Shown piece by piece: positions 1 to 7,749 of a stretch of DNA of 11,967 nt. The notes beneath the pieces were generated by a model. That model did no database searches. It worked only from the letters and a program-made list of their open reading frames with translations, and was not told where the DNA came from. The first letter of the stretch is position 1. Each line of letters opens with the position of its first letter. The stretch is from positions 1 to 11,967 of the forward strand of contig JALGTJ010000040.1 of assembly GCA_029821415.1 (NCBI GenBank), read 5' to 3'. This DNA is from Candidatus Zipacnadia bacterium (GTDB lineage: Bacteria > Armatimonadota > Zipacnadia > Zipacnadales > Zipacnadaceae). The position numbers were made by a program, and so were the translations under genes.

Positions 1-1347
1 GCAAATGAGCGGTTCCTGAAGCACGTGCGGGGAAAGCCAGGCCTGCGTATTGACGGCGATCGCGTCTATTTCAACCCTGCGTTAACCCGCGAATACCTTG
101 ACCGCTTCATCACTGCGCAGGCCAGTAAGCACCAGCCTGCTACTGAACCGGTGCCTGCAAGTGACTGGCAGGTTCAGATTAATGGGTATTCTATGAATGT
201 TCTGGATATGGAGACCGACGAGATTCGCCCGGCGACTCGGCAGGACCTGCGTGACCTGATCAAGTTAGCCAACTCCTTTGGCATCGGCGGTTACTACCCG
301 TGTATGCCACAGGACCTGCCCCCGATGATGCGGGCCATCGCTTGCTTCAAGATCTGCTGGGAGATGAGCGAGAACATCCAGCCCTACGACTACCAGCACC
401 CTGCACAGATTCCCTACATTTACGAGATGCATCAGGTGATGGGACGCCGGTTTGATATCACCCTGGTGGTGCCCAGTACTTTGTGCGTGGACCCGGCGAC
501 TCTGGACATGGTGCTGGATTACTATGCTGACTGGAAGAACAACGGCGACATCAATTTCAATGTCCTGGACTATGGCATGGTTGGCATCACCAAGCCAATT
601 ACCGTTATCGGCTGCGCCACTATGATCCTGGCCGAGACCCTGGCTTTGCACATATTGCTGAACCTCTTTGACTCGGCGTTAGAGCTGCCCGTGAGCCTGC
701 ACGGCGGCTCGCCCACAGACCTGCGCAATGCCTGCTGGGCGTTCGGTTCTCCACGAGGCCATCTATTCCGGTACCTGAACTCGCGGACTAGGGCTCACCT
801 GTTTGGCTATGAGCCGCAAGTCTACCGTAGTGGGCGGGTGCTTCTGGAAACGAGCAGTTCCGCTGTAGACGAGCAGGCGGCTATGGAGAAGATGGCGTGT
901 GGACTGCTCGGGGCGATGCAGGGCGCCCGCACTTTCGGCTATGCCGGCGTTCTGTGTGTAGATGACCTGTTCAGTGGCGTGCAATTTGTCATTGATGTTG
1001 AAATAGTCAGTTACATCCGGGAGATGATTGAGGCCTTCAACCCGCATCCGGACATTATCAACGCCGAGGGTTTGTATGAGGAGTGTCGCGATGTGGGCTT
1101 GGGCAAAGACACGTTCATTAGCCATCCGAACACGGTCAAGCGCTTACGCAATATCGTGCCCTCCTCGGAGCGCATCGTGCGGGAGAAACTAAGCTCATGG
1201 CTGCAGCACCGCACCACGCTAAAGGATCGCGCCCGCCAGGAGGCTATGGAGCGCATCCAGACCGCCGAGGCCTATCACTTGCCTGCCGATAAGCAGCAAG
1301 AGCTGGACCGTATCTACGCTGCCGCCGAGGCCGAATTTGGCAAGTGA
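1..1347 (+). CDS. MttB-family (trimethylamine methyltransferase-like) protein, 5' partial
   Basis: The reading frame is open from the first base (it begins ANERFLKH) to a TGA at 1345-1347, so the gene starts outside the window; a GTG at 25 is only an internal codon. The 448 visible residues look like the non-pyrrolysine MttB/COG5598 family. Near residues 190-215 is the barrel segment with GITKPIT followed by an AETLA helix, matching the family's 'P-x-T-x-x-G...AE-x-LA' region. Near residues 360-375 is a GKDTFISHPNT segment corresponding to the family's 'G-x-FL-x-x-x-HT' motif. Known members transfer a methyl group from trimethylamine, glycine betaine, proline betaine or carnitine to a cognate corrinoid protein in the cytoplasm. 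There is no in-frame TAG, so it does not use pyrrolysine in the visible part. It lies 62 nt upstream of an oxidoreductase gene on the same strand. The family is fairly sure; the substrate is unknown. Confidence 0.82.
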   Translation, partial: ANERFLKHVRGKPGLRIDGDRVYFNPALTREYLDRFITAQASKHQPATEPVPASDWQVQINGYSMNVLDMETDEIRPATRQDLRDLIKLANSFGIGGYYPCMPQDLPPMMRAIACFKICWEMSENIQPYDYQHPAQIPYIYEMHQVMGRRFDITLVVPSTLCVDPATLDMVLDYYADWKNNGDINFNVLDYGMVGITKPITVIGCATMILAETLALHILLNLFDSALELPVSLHGGSPTDLRNACWAFGSPRGHLFRYLNSRTRAHLFGYEPQVYRSGRVLLETSSSAVDEQAAMEKMACGLLGAMQGARTFGYAGVLCVDDLFSGVQFVIDVEIVSYIREMIEAFNPHPDIINAEGLYEECRDVGLGKDTFISHPNTVKRLRNIVPSSERIVREKLSSWLQHRTTLKDRARQEAMERIQTAEAYHLPADKQQELDRIYAAAEAEFGK

Positions 1348-1409
1348 GGCGGTAGCGGCTGACAGGCTGACTGGCAAATTCCAGAAAACATCACCGGGAA
1401 GGATATGTT

Positions 1410-2450
1410 ATGAGAAACGAGAAGCCCACGCGTCTGGCCATCGTGCGCTGCGATACGCACGCTTACTGGTTTGGCATCTTTATGGACAAGGTGGATCCAC
1501 AGATCCTGGCCACATACACTGAAGATTCGCCGACCCGCGAGGCCGTCCATCACTATTTTAAGGTTCTGGGCAATCCGCGCCAGTTGAAGGTCGAGCCGGT
1601 GCCCGGCTTTGTGATTACCAAGGTCTTTGACCGGGTTGATCGCTTGTACGGAGGTTATCCAGCGCGGGCACGCGAGTTCTCAGAGGCATTCTTGAGTCAT
1701 CCCAAAGTCTGTGATACCTACGAGGAGCTTGTCGAAGATGTAGATGCGGCCTATATCGCTGACTCCAGCGGTCCGCAAGACGGGGCTGATCACCTGGAAT
1801 TGGCACGGCCGTTCCTGGAACGGGGCATACCCTGCTTTGTGGACAAGCCTTTCGCGGCAACACTTGAGGACGCCTTGGAGATGATTCGTCTGGCGCAGGA
1901 GAACAACACGGTGCTGATGCACGCGTCAATTCTCGCGCACACCGACGCGGGTAAACACTTCCGCCGGCGCTTCGACGAGATAGGGGAGGTCGGACTTATC
2001 ATCGTTAAAGGGGTAGGGCCTTCAAATTCCGGTGTGGGCCATGGTCTGGCGCTGGCCCAGAGCCTGGTCGGCTACGGTGTGGAATGGGTGGAATGTATTG
2101 GCTCGCTGCCGCAGGAGTGCATTCTGCTCCACTATCCCAGCGGTCTGGAAGCCTTTGTGATCAGCCCTGATCCCAAGCTTATGCCACGTACTTGTTCTTT
2201 CTACTGTTCAGCATACAGTGCTCAAGGCGTAATCCATTCGCCTCCCATCGGTGACCCCGAGTTTGGGTCAGGGACGCGGCGCATCGTGGAGCTCTTCCGC
2301 CAGATGATAGATACTGGCGAACCTCCGATCCCTTACGAGCATATCCTGGAGCCTGTGGCTATCATACAAGCGGCGCGCATCGCCCAGAAAACCGGTAAAC
2401 GTGTGCCCCTGCGTGACGTTTACGAACAGGCTGAACAAGCGCTACGCTAA
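1410..2450 (+). CDS. Gfo/Idh/MocA-family oxidoreductase, paralogue A
   Basis: A complete 346-residue protein. The ATG at 1410 follows GGGAAGGA at 1396-1403 with a 6-nt gap. The family uses NAD(P) to oxidise or reduce sugar-like and related substrates. The N-terminal strand reads LAIVRCDTH (residues 9-17) and lacks the usual GxGxxG loop. A Rossmann-like 'DAAYIADSSG' strand follows, then DKP at 145-147 in place of the common EKP, whose lysine is catalytic. His211 in a 'GHGLALA' helix sits where the family's second catalytic histidine is expected. Many positions are shared with the oxidoreductase encoded at 2508-3563, including CDTH, LARPFL, FVDKPFA and IKGVG-like segments, so the two are paralogues. 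It is probably co-transcribed with the MttB-family gene 62 nt upstream. The fold is likely; the substrate and cofactor are unknown. Confidence 0.82.
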   Translation: MRNEKPTRLAIVRCDTHAYWFGIFMDKVDPQILATYTEDSPTREAVHHYFKVLGNPRQLKVEPVPGFVITKVFDRVDRLYGGYPARAREFSEAFLSHPKVCDTYEELVEDVDAAYIADSSGPQDGADHLELARPFLERGIPCFVDKPFAATLEDALEMIRLAQENNTVLMHASILAHTDAGKHFRRRFDEIGEVGLIIVKGVGPSNSGVGHGLALAQSLVGYGVEWVECIGSLPQECILLHYPSGLEAFVISPDPKLMPRTCSFYCSAYSAQGVIHSPPIGDPEFGSGTRRIVELFRQMIDTGEPPIPYEHILEPVAIIQAARIAQKTGKRVPLRDVYEQAEQALR

Positions 2451-2507
2451 TAGATGGGCCAACGACACCCTCTTGCACTGGAGCGAACGACTAAGCGCGG
2501 GAAGGGT

Positions 2508-3563
2508 CTATTTCTTTGCTGGTTTGCCCTTGAGTAGATCCTTGATAAATACGCGCTCGCCGCTGCTTTGGGCGATTTGTCCGGCCTCCACGATGGCAAT
2601 ATGCAGCAGAATATCGTCATACGGGCGCGGTGGTTGGCCGGTCAGGATCATCTTCTTGAAATTTTTGAGGATCTTCTGGCCCCCATAGATAAACTCGAAG
2701 TCGCCGATGGGCCGCGAGGCAACTGCACCAAACTTACTATATCCCGCGGCGTAGAAGTTGCAGCGTTCCGGGAAATGCTCAACTGCGGTGTTAAGTACCA
2801 TTACTTCTTTTCCCGATTTCATATGCAGGTGCAGATACTCCAGCGGCAGCGTCCCCATAGCTTCCACGAATTCAACATCGCTGCCAAATAGGTTCAGCGC
2901 CAGAGCAATACCGTGGATGATATAGGCTAGGCGGTCTTCAAGCGCGTCCAGGGCCTCCCGTTGGCCGATATTCTCCTGGGAGAACGCCCCGCCGACTCCC
3001 TTGATTACCCCGACGGTCGCGTCACCAATCTCGGCAAAGCGTCGCTTGAACAGGTCTGCGGCCGGCACTACGCTGAGAATTGAGTCATTATACAGGGGCG
3101 TAGCATGTTTGTTGGCCAGCCGGATTATGGCCTTAGCATCGGCGAGGGTGGAGGCGAACGGCTTGTCTACGAATGTGGGGATGCCCTTGGTGAGGAAGGG
3201 TCGGGCGAGTTGCAGATGATCCCCACCGCCACCGTCACAGTCGGCGATAAACACCGCGTCAATACCCGTGGTCATCTGCGCCACGCTGTCACAGACCTCC
3301 GGACGTGCCGAGAACGTCTCGGCGAAGTGTTCGGCGCGCTCCCGCTCATCATCGTAACATTTAGCAATTTCGAAACCACTGACCTTGGGCAGCTTCTCAA
3401 GGTGATAGGGGTCGTAGATGTCCTGATAGTAGTGGGCGACAATGTAGTTATATTCCACCAGCTTTTCGGGCCGCAGATGGGCGTAGTCCATCTGGGCGCC
3501 GAAATAGTAACTGTGGGTGTCACAGCGGACCATGCCCACTTTGATCTTAGTTCGCTTAGCCAT
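2508..3563 (-). CDS. Gfo/Idh/MocA-family oxidoreductase, paralogue B
   Basis: 351 residues from the ATG at 3563. A TTG seven codons upstream (3584) is open in frame, but the AAGGAG at 3572-3577 sits 8 nt before the ATG and would be inside the longer version, so the ATG is preferred. The protein has MVRCDTH at residues 11-17 (no GxGxxG loop), a DAVFIADCDGGGG strand, DKP at 133-135 and a 'IHGIALAL' helix with His217, a candidate catalytic histidine. The C-terminal half has the expected beta-sheet/dimer domain of the family. It is a clear paralogue of the protein at 1410-2450. It is the last visible gene of the minus-strand series, 27 nt after the cyclase-family gene, and converges on paralogue A across a 57-nt gap. 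Predicted cytoplasmic NAD(P)-dependent oxidoreductase of unknown substrate. Confidence 0.83.
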   Translation of the reverse strand: MAKRTKIKVGMVRCDTHSYYFGAQMDYAHLRPEKLVEYNYIVAHYYQDIYDPYHLEKLPKVSGFEIAKCYDDERERAEHFAETFSARPEVCDSVAQMTTGIDAVFIADCDGGGGDHLQLARPFLTKGIPTFVDKPFASTLADAKAIIRLANKHATPLYNDSILSVVPAADLFKRRFAEIGDATVGVIKGVGGAFSQENIGQREALDALEDRLAYIIHGIALALNLFGSDVEFVEAMGTLPLEYLHLHMKSGKEVMVLNTAVEHFPERCNFYAAGYSKFGAVASRPIGDFEFIYGGQKILKNFKKMILTGQPPRPYDDILLHIAIVEAGQIAQSSGERVFIKDLLKGKPAKK

Positions 3564-3571
3564 TTGCAACT

Positions 3572-3577
3572 CTCCTT
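3572..3577 (-). promoter_or_regulatory. Shine-Dalgarno site that decides the paralogue B start
   Basis: On the minus strand AAGGAG lies 8 nt before the ATG at 3563. It falls inside the reading frame if the in-frame TTG at 3584 is used instead, so it argues for the shorter protein. Confidence 0.7.
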
Positions 3578-3590
3578 CGGCCAAGGTGTT

Positions 3591-4265
3591 TTACCAGGCG
3601 AGCACTCGGCAGGGTGCACCACTGGTGCCGATTAGTCTTATGGGTGCTGCGTAGAGCGTAACAATTTCCGCCGGCAGGTTGCCGATCCCTACCAGCGGGC
3701 AGAGAATCATCCCGCCTTGCTGAAAGAACGCGCGGACAAAAGGCATCTGCTCGTCGTCGGGGTGGTCAAAGGACAGTGTATCGGCGCCCAGCATAGCGGG
3801 CTGGTACTGCAATATCCACTGCTGCAAGGCCGGCGAGAAATACGGGCTGTCGGCATAGCACAGAGCAGAGCTCAAATGCTCTTCCCAGCCCAGATACAAC
3901 AAGAGAGAATCACGTCCTGGTTGGAAGCCATCCAACTCATAATCTGGCGCGGGAACCTCTTGGCCGATTGGTGTTAGTTTCACCACGAAGGCGCGGGTAA
4001 TGAACTTCTCGGGTGGAATCTCGTCCAGGGTCGGTGCGTCTTCGAACAGATGGGCCGCAGTTTCCAGATAGGTAGTACCGTTGACCACCATTATGCTCAA
4101 CCAATGCGACCGCCAGGCGAAGTCCTGGAGTGAGCCGACCTCGCGCAGTTGCACCGGTGGAGTCTCCGGAATCCCATACCAGTCCATACCGTCCACTATG
4201 GGCACACTCAAATCGTAGACAACTGTGGGTAAGTTTGTCGGATCAGGTTGCTGTGGCTCAGCCAT
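3591..4265 (-). CDS. Cyclase-family (kynurenine formamidase-like) metal-dependent hydrolase, variant site
   Basis: 224 residues from the ATG at 4265, which has GGAGG (4274-4278) 8 nt upstream; an in-frame TTG at 4280 would overlap that site and is rejected. The family (Pfam Cyclase; KynB, isatin hydrolase) hydrolyses amide or lactam-like bonds with bound metal. Family signs are YDLSVPI (17-23), SPYFSPALQQW (140-150), LGADTLSFD (159-167) and a late 'LVGIGNLP' segment. The metal motif HxGTHxDxPxH is replaced by NGTTYLETAAH at 62-72: Asn62, Tyr66 and Glu68 stand where His, His and Asp are usual, and only His72 is kept. Some family members carry a Tyr in the second position ('GTYLDTPAH'), but Asn in the first is unusual. 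It lies 32 nt after the aminotransferase and 27 nt before the oxidoreductase. It could be a hydrolase with altered metal binding, or a non-hydrolytic relative. Confidence 0.75.
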   Translation of the reverse strand: MAEPQQPDPTNLPTVVYDLSVPIVDGMDWYGIPETPPVQLREVGSLQDFAWRSHWLSIMVVNGTTYLETAAHLFEDAPTLDEIPPEKFITRAFVVKLTPIGQEVPAPDYELDGFQPGRDSLLLYLGWEEHLSSALCYADSPYFSPALQQWILQYQPAMLGADTLSFDHPDDEQMPFVRAFFQQGGMILCPLVGIGNLPAEIVTLYAAPIRLIGTSGAPCRVLAW

Positions 4266-4273
4266 CGTGTGAA

Positions 4274-4278
4274 CCTCC
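4274..4278 (-). promoter_or_regulatory. Shine-Dalgarno site of the cyclase-family gene
   Basis: GGAGG on the minus strand, 8 nt before the ATG at 4265. It fixes that ATG over the in-frame TTG at 4280, which overlaps the site. Confidence 0.7.
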
Positions 4279-4297
4279 AATCAGTTCGGGTTATGGT

Positions 4298-5677
4298 CTA
4301 TCCAAGTCCAAAGTGCTTTACTGCAGCGGCAATACCGGCATCTATATTGCCAACCATCTCGTCAATGATCTCGCGGGTGATGACAAGCGGCGGTGCGACC
4401 ACCAGAATCTCTTCGTTATTGCGGAGGATCATATTGTGGCGATAGCAGTAGTCACGCACGAAGCCACCTACTTGGCCAGGTGGTTGTAGGAAAGCGCGAG
4501 TCTTTTTGTCAGCGACCAGTTCAACCGCTTGCAACAGGCCCATCCCGCGGACATCGCCGACAATGGGGTATTTATATAGCTCCTCGAGTTTCTCCCTGAG
4601 ATAGGCGCCCATCTCGGCGGCGCGCTCGACCAACTTCTCCTTCTCAAAGATATCCAGAACCGCCATCACCGCCGCGGCGGCAACGGGATGACCGCAAAAG
4701 GTGTGACCGTGTCGGAATTCATGGCCCGGACGCCGGAAGATATCGGCGATTTCCGCAGTGGTCAGGACGACGCCTATTGGTGCGAACCCACCCGAGAAAC
4801 ACTTGGCCAGACACAACATATCAGGCACGACATTCCAGTTTTCGCAGCAGAACATCTTCCCGGTCTTGCCCATGCCTACCTGGATCTCATCGTAGATCGT
4901 TAGGATGCCGTATTTCTCGCATATTGCCTTCAACTCCGGCAGGTAGAACGGTGGGGGGACTGGATAGCCAACATTAGAACCCGGTATCGGGTCAAGGATC
5001 ATCGCGGCGATAGTCTCAGGTCCCTCCCACTGGATGATTGCCTCCGTGTTCTGTAGGGCTATGCGAGCCGACTCTTCGGGCTCCAGGCCCAGCTCGCAGC
5101 GGAATGGGTGAGGTGACATCACAGGCACGAATCCAGGCACCAGTGGGTCCTGTGGTTCGCGGAACCACGGCAGCCCGGTTGCGGACAAGGCTCCCAGCGT
5201 TGCGCCATGGTAGCTATTGCGGCGGAAGAGGATCTTGCGGCGAGCCTTCTCACCTCGCTCCCAGAAGTACTGTCGCGCCATCTTAATGGCCGCCTCAGTG
5301 GCTTCGGAGCCGCCGTTCACGAAGAAGCTGACTTCCAGGTCGCCGGGGGCGATCTTAGCCAGCCGCTTGGCTAACTGGATGATAACCGGCGTAAAGCCAT
5401 CGTGATAGCTGGGGAAGAACTCCAGCTTCTGCATTTGCTCAAGCATCGCCTCGTGGACTTCGGGGCGATTATGCCCGCAGACCGCAGAAAGCAGTGAGCC
5501 GAAGCTGTCGAGAAACTTACGGCCATCCGTGTCGTAGACATAGCAGCCCTCGCCCCGCTCGATGATCTTGGCGCCGCTCATCTCAATATCGGTGTAGTCG
5601 CCGAGGTTTAGCAGAACGTAACGCAGCGCGTCTTCTTGCAAAGCGCGTGTCCTCTCGGTGTGTTCCATGTCATTCAT
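4298..5677 (-). CDS. Class III (omega-type) PLP-dependent aminotransferase
   Basis: 459 residues from the ATG at 5677. The alternatives are an in-frame TTG at 5689 and an ATG at 5668; only a weak AAGG lies upstream, so the exact start is uncertain. The fold-type I signature is complete: GGSEAT at 122-127 for phosphate binding, YHG at 156-158 for ring stacking, DEIQVGMGKTGKMF with Asp263 contacting the pyridine nitrogen, the PLP-lysine Lys292 in LAKCFSGG, and HGHTFCGHP at 323-331 from the partner subunit. The usual 'EP(I/V)' is DPI here (Asp229). The closest feel is to omega-amino acid:pyruvate or putrescine-type transaminases, which move a terminal amino group to a 2-oxo acid. The family is secure but the substrate is not. 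It lies 53 nt after the SDR gene and 32 nt before the cyclase gene. It may remove the amino group once N-methyl groups are gone, which is inference. Confidence 0.92.
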   Translation of the reverse strand: MNDMEHTERTRALQEDALRYVLLNLGDYTDIEMSGAKIIERGEGCYVYDTDGRKFLDSFGSLLSAVCGHNRPEVHEAMLEQMQKLEFFPSYHDGFTPVIIQLAKRLAKIAPGDLEVSFFVNGGSEATEAAIKMARQYFWERGEKARRKILFRRNSYHGATLGALSATGLPWFREPQDPLVPGFVPVMSPHPFRCELGLEPEESARIALQNTEAIIQWEGPETIAAMILDPIPGSNVGYPVPPPFYLPELKAICEKYGILTIYDEIQVGMGKTGKMFCCENWNVVPDMLCLAKCFSGGFAPIGVVLTTAEIADIFRRPGHEFRHGHTFCGHPVAAAAVMAVLDIFEKEKLVERAAEMGAYLREKLEELYKYPIVGDVRGMGLLQAVELVADKKTRAFLQPPGQVGGFVRDYCYRHNMILRNNEEILVVAPPLVITREIIDEMVGNIDAGIAAAVKHFGLG

Positions 5678-5730
5678 AGATCTTGTCAACCTTTCATTGC
5701 CTTCATAAGGAACTCAGAGCTCTATACTTA

Positions 5731-6495
5731 TCACGTGATAGTAATTCCCCCGTCAGCTACTATAATTGCCCCGTTGAGATAAGACGATTCATCAGAGGCC
5801 AAAAACAAGGCTATCCTGGCTATATCGCCGGGAGTTCCCCACCGTCTAACGGGGGTAGTAGCCAGGAAAAGCTCCTCGTTGAATTCAGGATCATCCAGGT
5901 TGCTCTCCCGGACCATGTCTGTGTAGATCGCCGCCGGGGCGATACAGTTGACCCTCACGTTTTGAGGGCCATATTCCACCGCCATAGACCTTGTAAGCGA
6001 GATAACTGCTCCCTTGGTGGCAGTGTAAGCATCACAATTCGGGATGCCAATTACGCCGGCGCTTGACGAGGTGTTTATGACTGATCCACCGCCGCTGCGG
6101 ATGATCAGTGGGATGGCGTATTTGCAGACGTAAAAAACCCCACTCAGATTAACACTCAATATGTGCTCCCAGGTTTGGTGGGAAAGCTCACTGACTGGGC
6201 CGTCCTCTTCGCGCAGGAAAATGGCGGCATTGTTGTAGAGAATATGCAGGGCGCCAAACTGTTCTTCTATAGTGGCAAAGGAGCTTTTCACGTCCTCGGC
6301 ATCGGCCACATCTGTGGGAATAAAGATTGCCTCCCCGCCGGTCGCCAGAATGGTACTCTCAGCGTCCTGGCCACTTTTTTCGTCGATCTCCAGCAGTGCT
6401 ACTCTGGCACCTTCCCGGGCAAACAGTTCGGCTGCGGCCCGGCCGATGCCGCGTCCTGCCCCCGTGATTGCCGCCACCTTTCCTTGTAAGCGCAT
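5731..6495 (-). CDS. Short-chain dehydrogenase/reductase (SDR), classical type
   Basis: 254 residues, the normal length for a classical SDR. The ATG at 6495 has AAGGAG (6504-6509) 8 nt upstream. Visible motifs are TGAGRGIG at 11-18 for dinucleotide binding, the acidic residues Glu36/Asp38 at the end of beta-2 (which favour NAD(H) over NADP(H)), TDVAD at 61-65, NNAA at 88-91, Asn116, and the catalytic Ser144, Tyr157 and Lys161 (YTATK). The C-terminal 'GAIIVADGG' is also typical. All catalytic residues are present, so it is probably an active alcohol/ketone oxidoreductase in the cytoplasm. It is the first gene after a 121-nt gap containing a candidate promoter and leads the SDR-aminotransferase-cyclase-oxidoreductase group. 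The substrate cannot be read from sequence; annotations such as 3-oxoacyl-ACP reductase or glucose dehydrogenase would be generic. Confidence 0.93.
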   Translation of the reverse strand: MRLQGKVAAITGAGRGIGRAAAELFAREGARVALLEIDEKSGQDAESTILATGGEAIFIPTDVADAEDVKSSFATIEEQFGALHILYNNAAIFLREEDGPVSELSHQTWEHILSVNLSGVFYVCKYAIPLIIRSGGGSVINTSSSAGVIGIPNCDAYTATKGAVISLTRSMAVEYGPQNVRVNCIAPAAIYTDMVRESNLDDPEFNEELFLATTPVRRWGTPGDIARIALFLASDESSYLNGAIIVADGGITIT

Positions 6496-6523
6496 CTAAC
6501 CTACTCCTTGCTGAGAATCAGAG

Positions 6524-6583
6524 CTATACCATCAAGCTGAATATATCTGGTACTATGATAAGCATAGCCGGTATAGGAGACAA
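6524..6583 (-). promoter_or_regulatory. Candidate sigma-70-like promoter within nested inverted repeats
   Basis: In the 121-nt gap upstream of the SDR gene the minus strand reads TTGTCT (6578-6583), a 17-nt spacer, then TATCAT (6555-6560). These match 4/6 and 5/6 of the -35 and -10 consensus. The same stretch has a perfect 7-bp inverted repeat, CTATACC (6524-6530) with GGTATAG (6570-6576), and inside it CTATG (6553-6557) with CATAG (6563-6567). The outer right arm lies in the promoter spacer and the inner repeat covers the -10, so the repeats could be an operator. This is pattern matching only; AT-rich gaps produce such matches by chance. Confidence 0.35.
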
Positions 6584-6616
6584 CCGCTTGAATATCTTTA
6601 TTGTGAAGCCCTGTTG

Positions 6617-7645
6617 TTAGTACTGGGCGTGGTGCTTGGCGGTGCTTATCATCGTTTCTACAGCTTGGAGCGTTGTCTGGCGCGGGATGCCCTCGCCGGT
6701 GTTGAAAATGTAGCCTCCGCCAGGTTTGCCCGCTTTGACAATCCGCTCGGTTTCTGCTTCTACCTCGCCGAGATCAGAGCAGTTCATTAGCTTGATGGGG
6801 TCGGCATTCCCTGATAGGCAAACCTTGTCCCCGATAGTGTCCTTGACTACCTTCAGATCAATGCCTTCCCCTACATTGATGATGTCGAAGTGTGGGGCAG
6901 CTATCTGCAAATGCTCCAAGGAATCCTCGCCAGCGTGATAAATAACGATGCCACCGGCTTCTGTGATAGCATCGCTCACACGCTGGGCTGGTTCAACAGC
7001 AAAGTCAGCATAATGCTGAGGCGAGAGAAAACCGGAGCAGGCCACACAGTCACCAAGCCAAATGGCGTCCGCTCCGGCTTCAATCTGTGCGACGCCCCAC
7101 ATCGTCATCAGTTCCACAAAGAATTCGGTGGTATCCTGAAACAAGTCAGGGTCGTCCAGTAGCAAGAGGAGGGCCTGGGCGATGCCGTACAACAAGGCTA
7201 CTGAGCTGAACGGGGCAGCCACTCGGCCACTCACCACCAAGCTATCGCCATAGGCTGACTTGATCCCTGCGAGCGCCTCCAGATGTACGGGCATCCGCCC
7301 ATCCTTGTGCGCCTGAGGAAGCTTCAAGCTATTGAGCGTGCTGCGGGTAGGGGGCGGGTTGGTTATCGGAGCCGGTGGAACCCGCTCTTGGACTGTTGTT
7401 TCTACGCCCAGAGGTTCGAACTCAATATAGTCATCAGGGTGCAAGAGAATCCAGTCATAGTCGAAACGCCTCACCGCCTGTACCTGGCATTCCACCATCT
7501 TCTCAGCGCTCCAAATATACTCCCCGTAGTCAACCTGGTACATCTCCACATCGAATTCTTCGCTTAGCGCAAACACCGGCACACGCCCGGGGATTCCCAG
7601 TCTCATACACGTCCTTACATCGTCAATGACACCACTATAAGCCAT
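6617..7645 (-). CDS. UroD/MtaA-family methyltransferase-like protein lacking zinc cysteines (A)
   Basis: 342 residues, full length for the family. The ATG at 7645 has AGAGG 8 nt upstream. The family includes uroporphyrinogen decarboxylase and the methylcobamide:coenzyme M methyltransferases MtaA/MtbA. Visible family segments are 'GIPGRVPVF' near the N-terminus (18-26), 'GADAIWLGDC' (191-200), 'SPQHYADF' (208-215), 'GNADPI' (279-284) and the C-terminal 'NTGEGIP' (315-321). In MtaA-type enzymes zinc is held by H-x-C and a later C. Here the site reads YHAGED, so His237 is kept but Gly239 replaces the first Cys, and Glu318 replaces the Cys of the usual GCG. It is thus unlikely to be a standard thiol methyltransferase. 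It sits between two wider gaps in a locus with MttB-family genes, which points to methyl or corrinoid chemistry rather than haem synthesis. The family is likely, the reaction unknown. Confidence 0.83.
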   Translation of the reverse strand: MAYSGVIDDVRTCMRLGIPGRVPVFALSEEFDVEMYQVDYGEYIWSAEKMVECQVQAVRRFDYDWILLHPDDYIEFEPLGVETTVQERVPPAPITNPPPTRSTLNSLKLPQAHKDGRMPVHLEALAGIKSAYGDSLVVSGRVAAPFSSVALLYGIAQALLLLLDDPDLFQDTTEFFVELMTMWGVAQIEAGADAIWLGDCVACSGFLSPQHYADFAVEPAQRVSDAITEAGGIVIYHAGEDSLEHLQIAAPHFDIINVGEGIDLKVVKDTIGDKVCLSGNADPIKLMNCSDLGEVEAETERIVKAGKPGGGYIFNTGEGIPRQTTLQAVETMISTAKHHAQY

Positions 7646-7749
7646 GACGTCGGCCTCTGAGCGTTGGCTGTGGGCAACCCCTCTACGCCGTCACTATTTG
7701 CCTGGGAATGCCCGCGCCGCAATGGTTATACGCGCACTTAAGCTGGCTC

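Noticed and set aside
2467..2507. Possible terminator between the convergent oxidoreductase genes
   Set aside because: ACCCT (2467-2471) can pair with AGGGT (2503-2507), but the stem is only 5 bp with a roughly 31-nt loop and no clean T-run follows.
7646..7749. Promoter or small gene in the 104-nt gap between the two UroD-family genes
   Set aside because: No convincing -35/-10 pair, hairpin or coding frame was found there; the open frame at 7694-7888 is antisense-free but out of frame with the UroD-family B gene and has no support.
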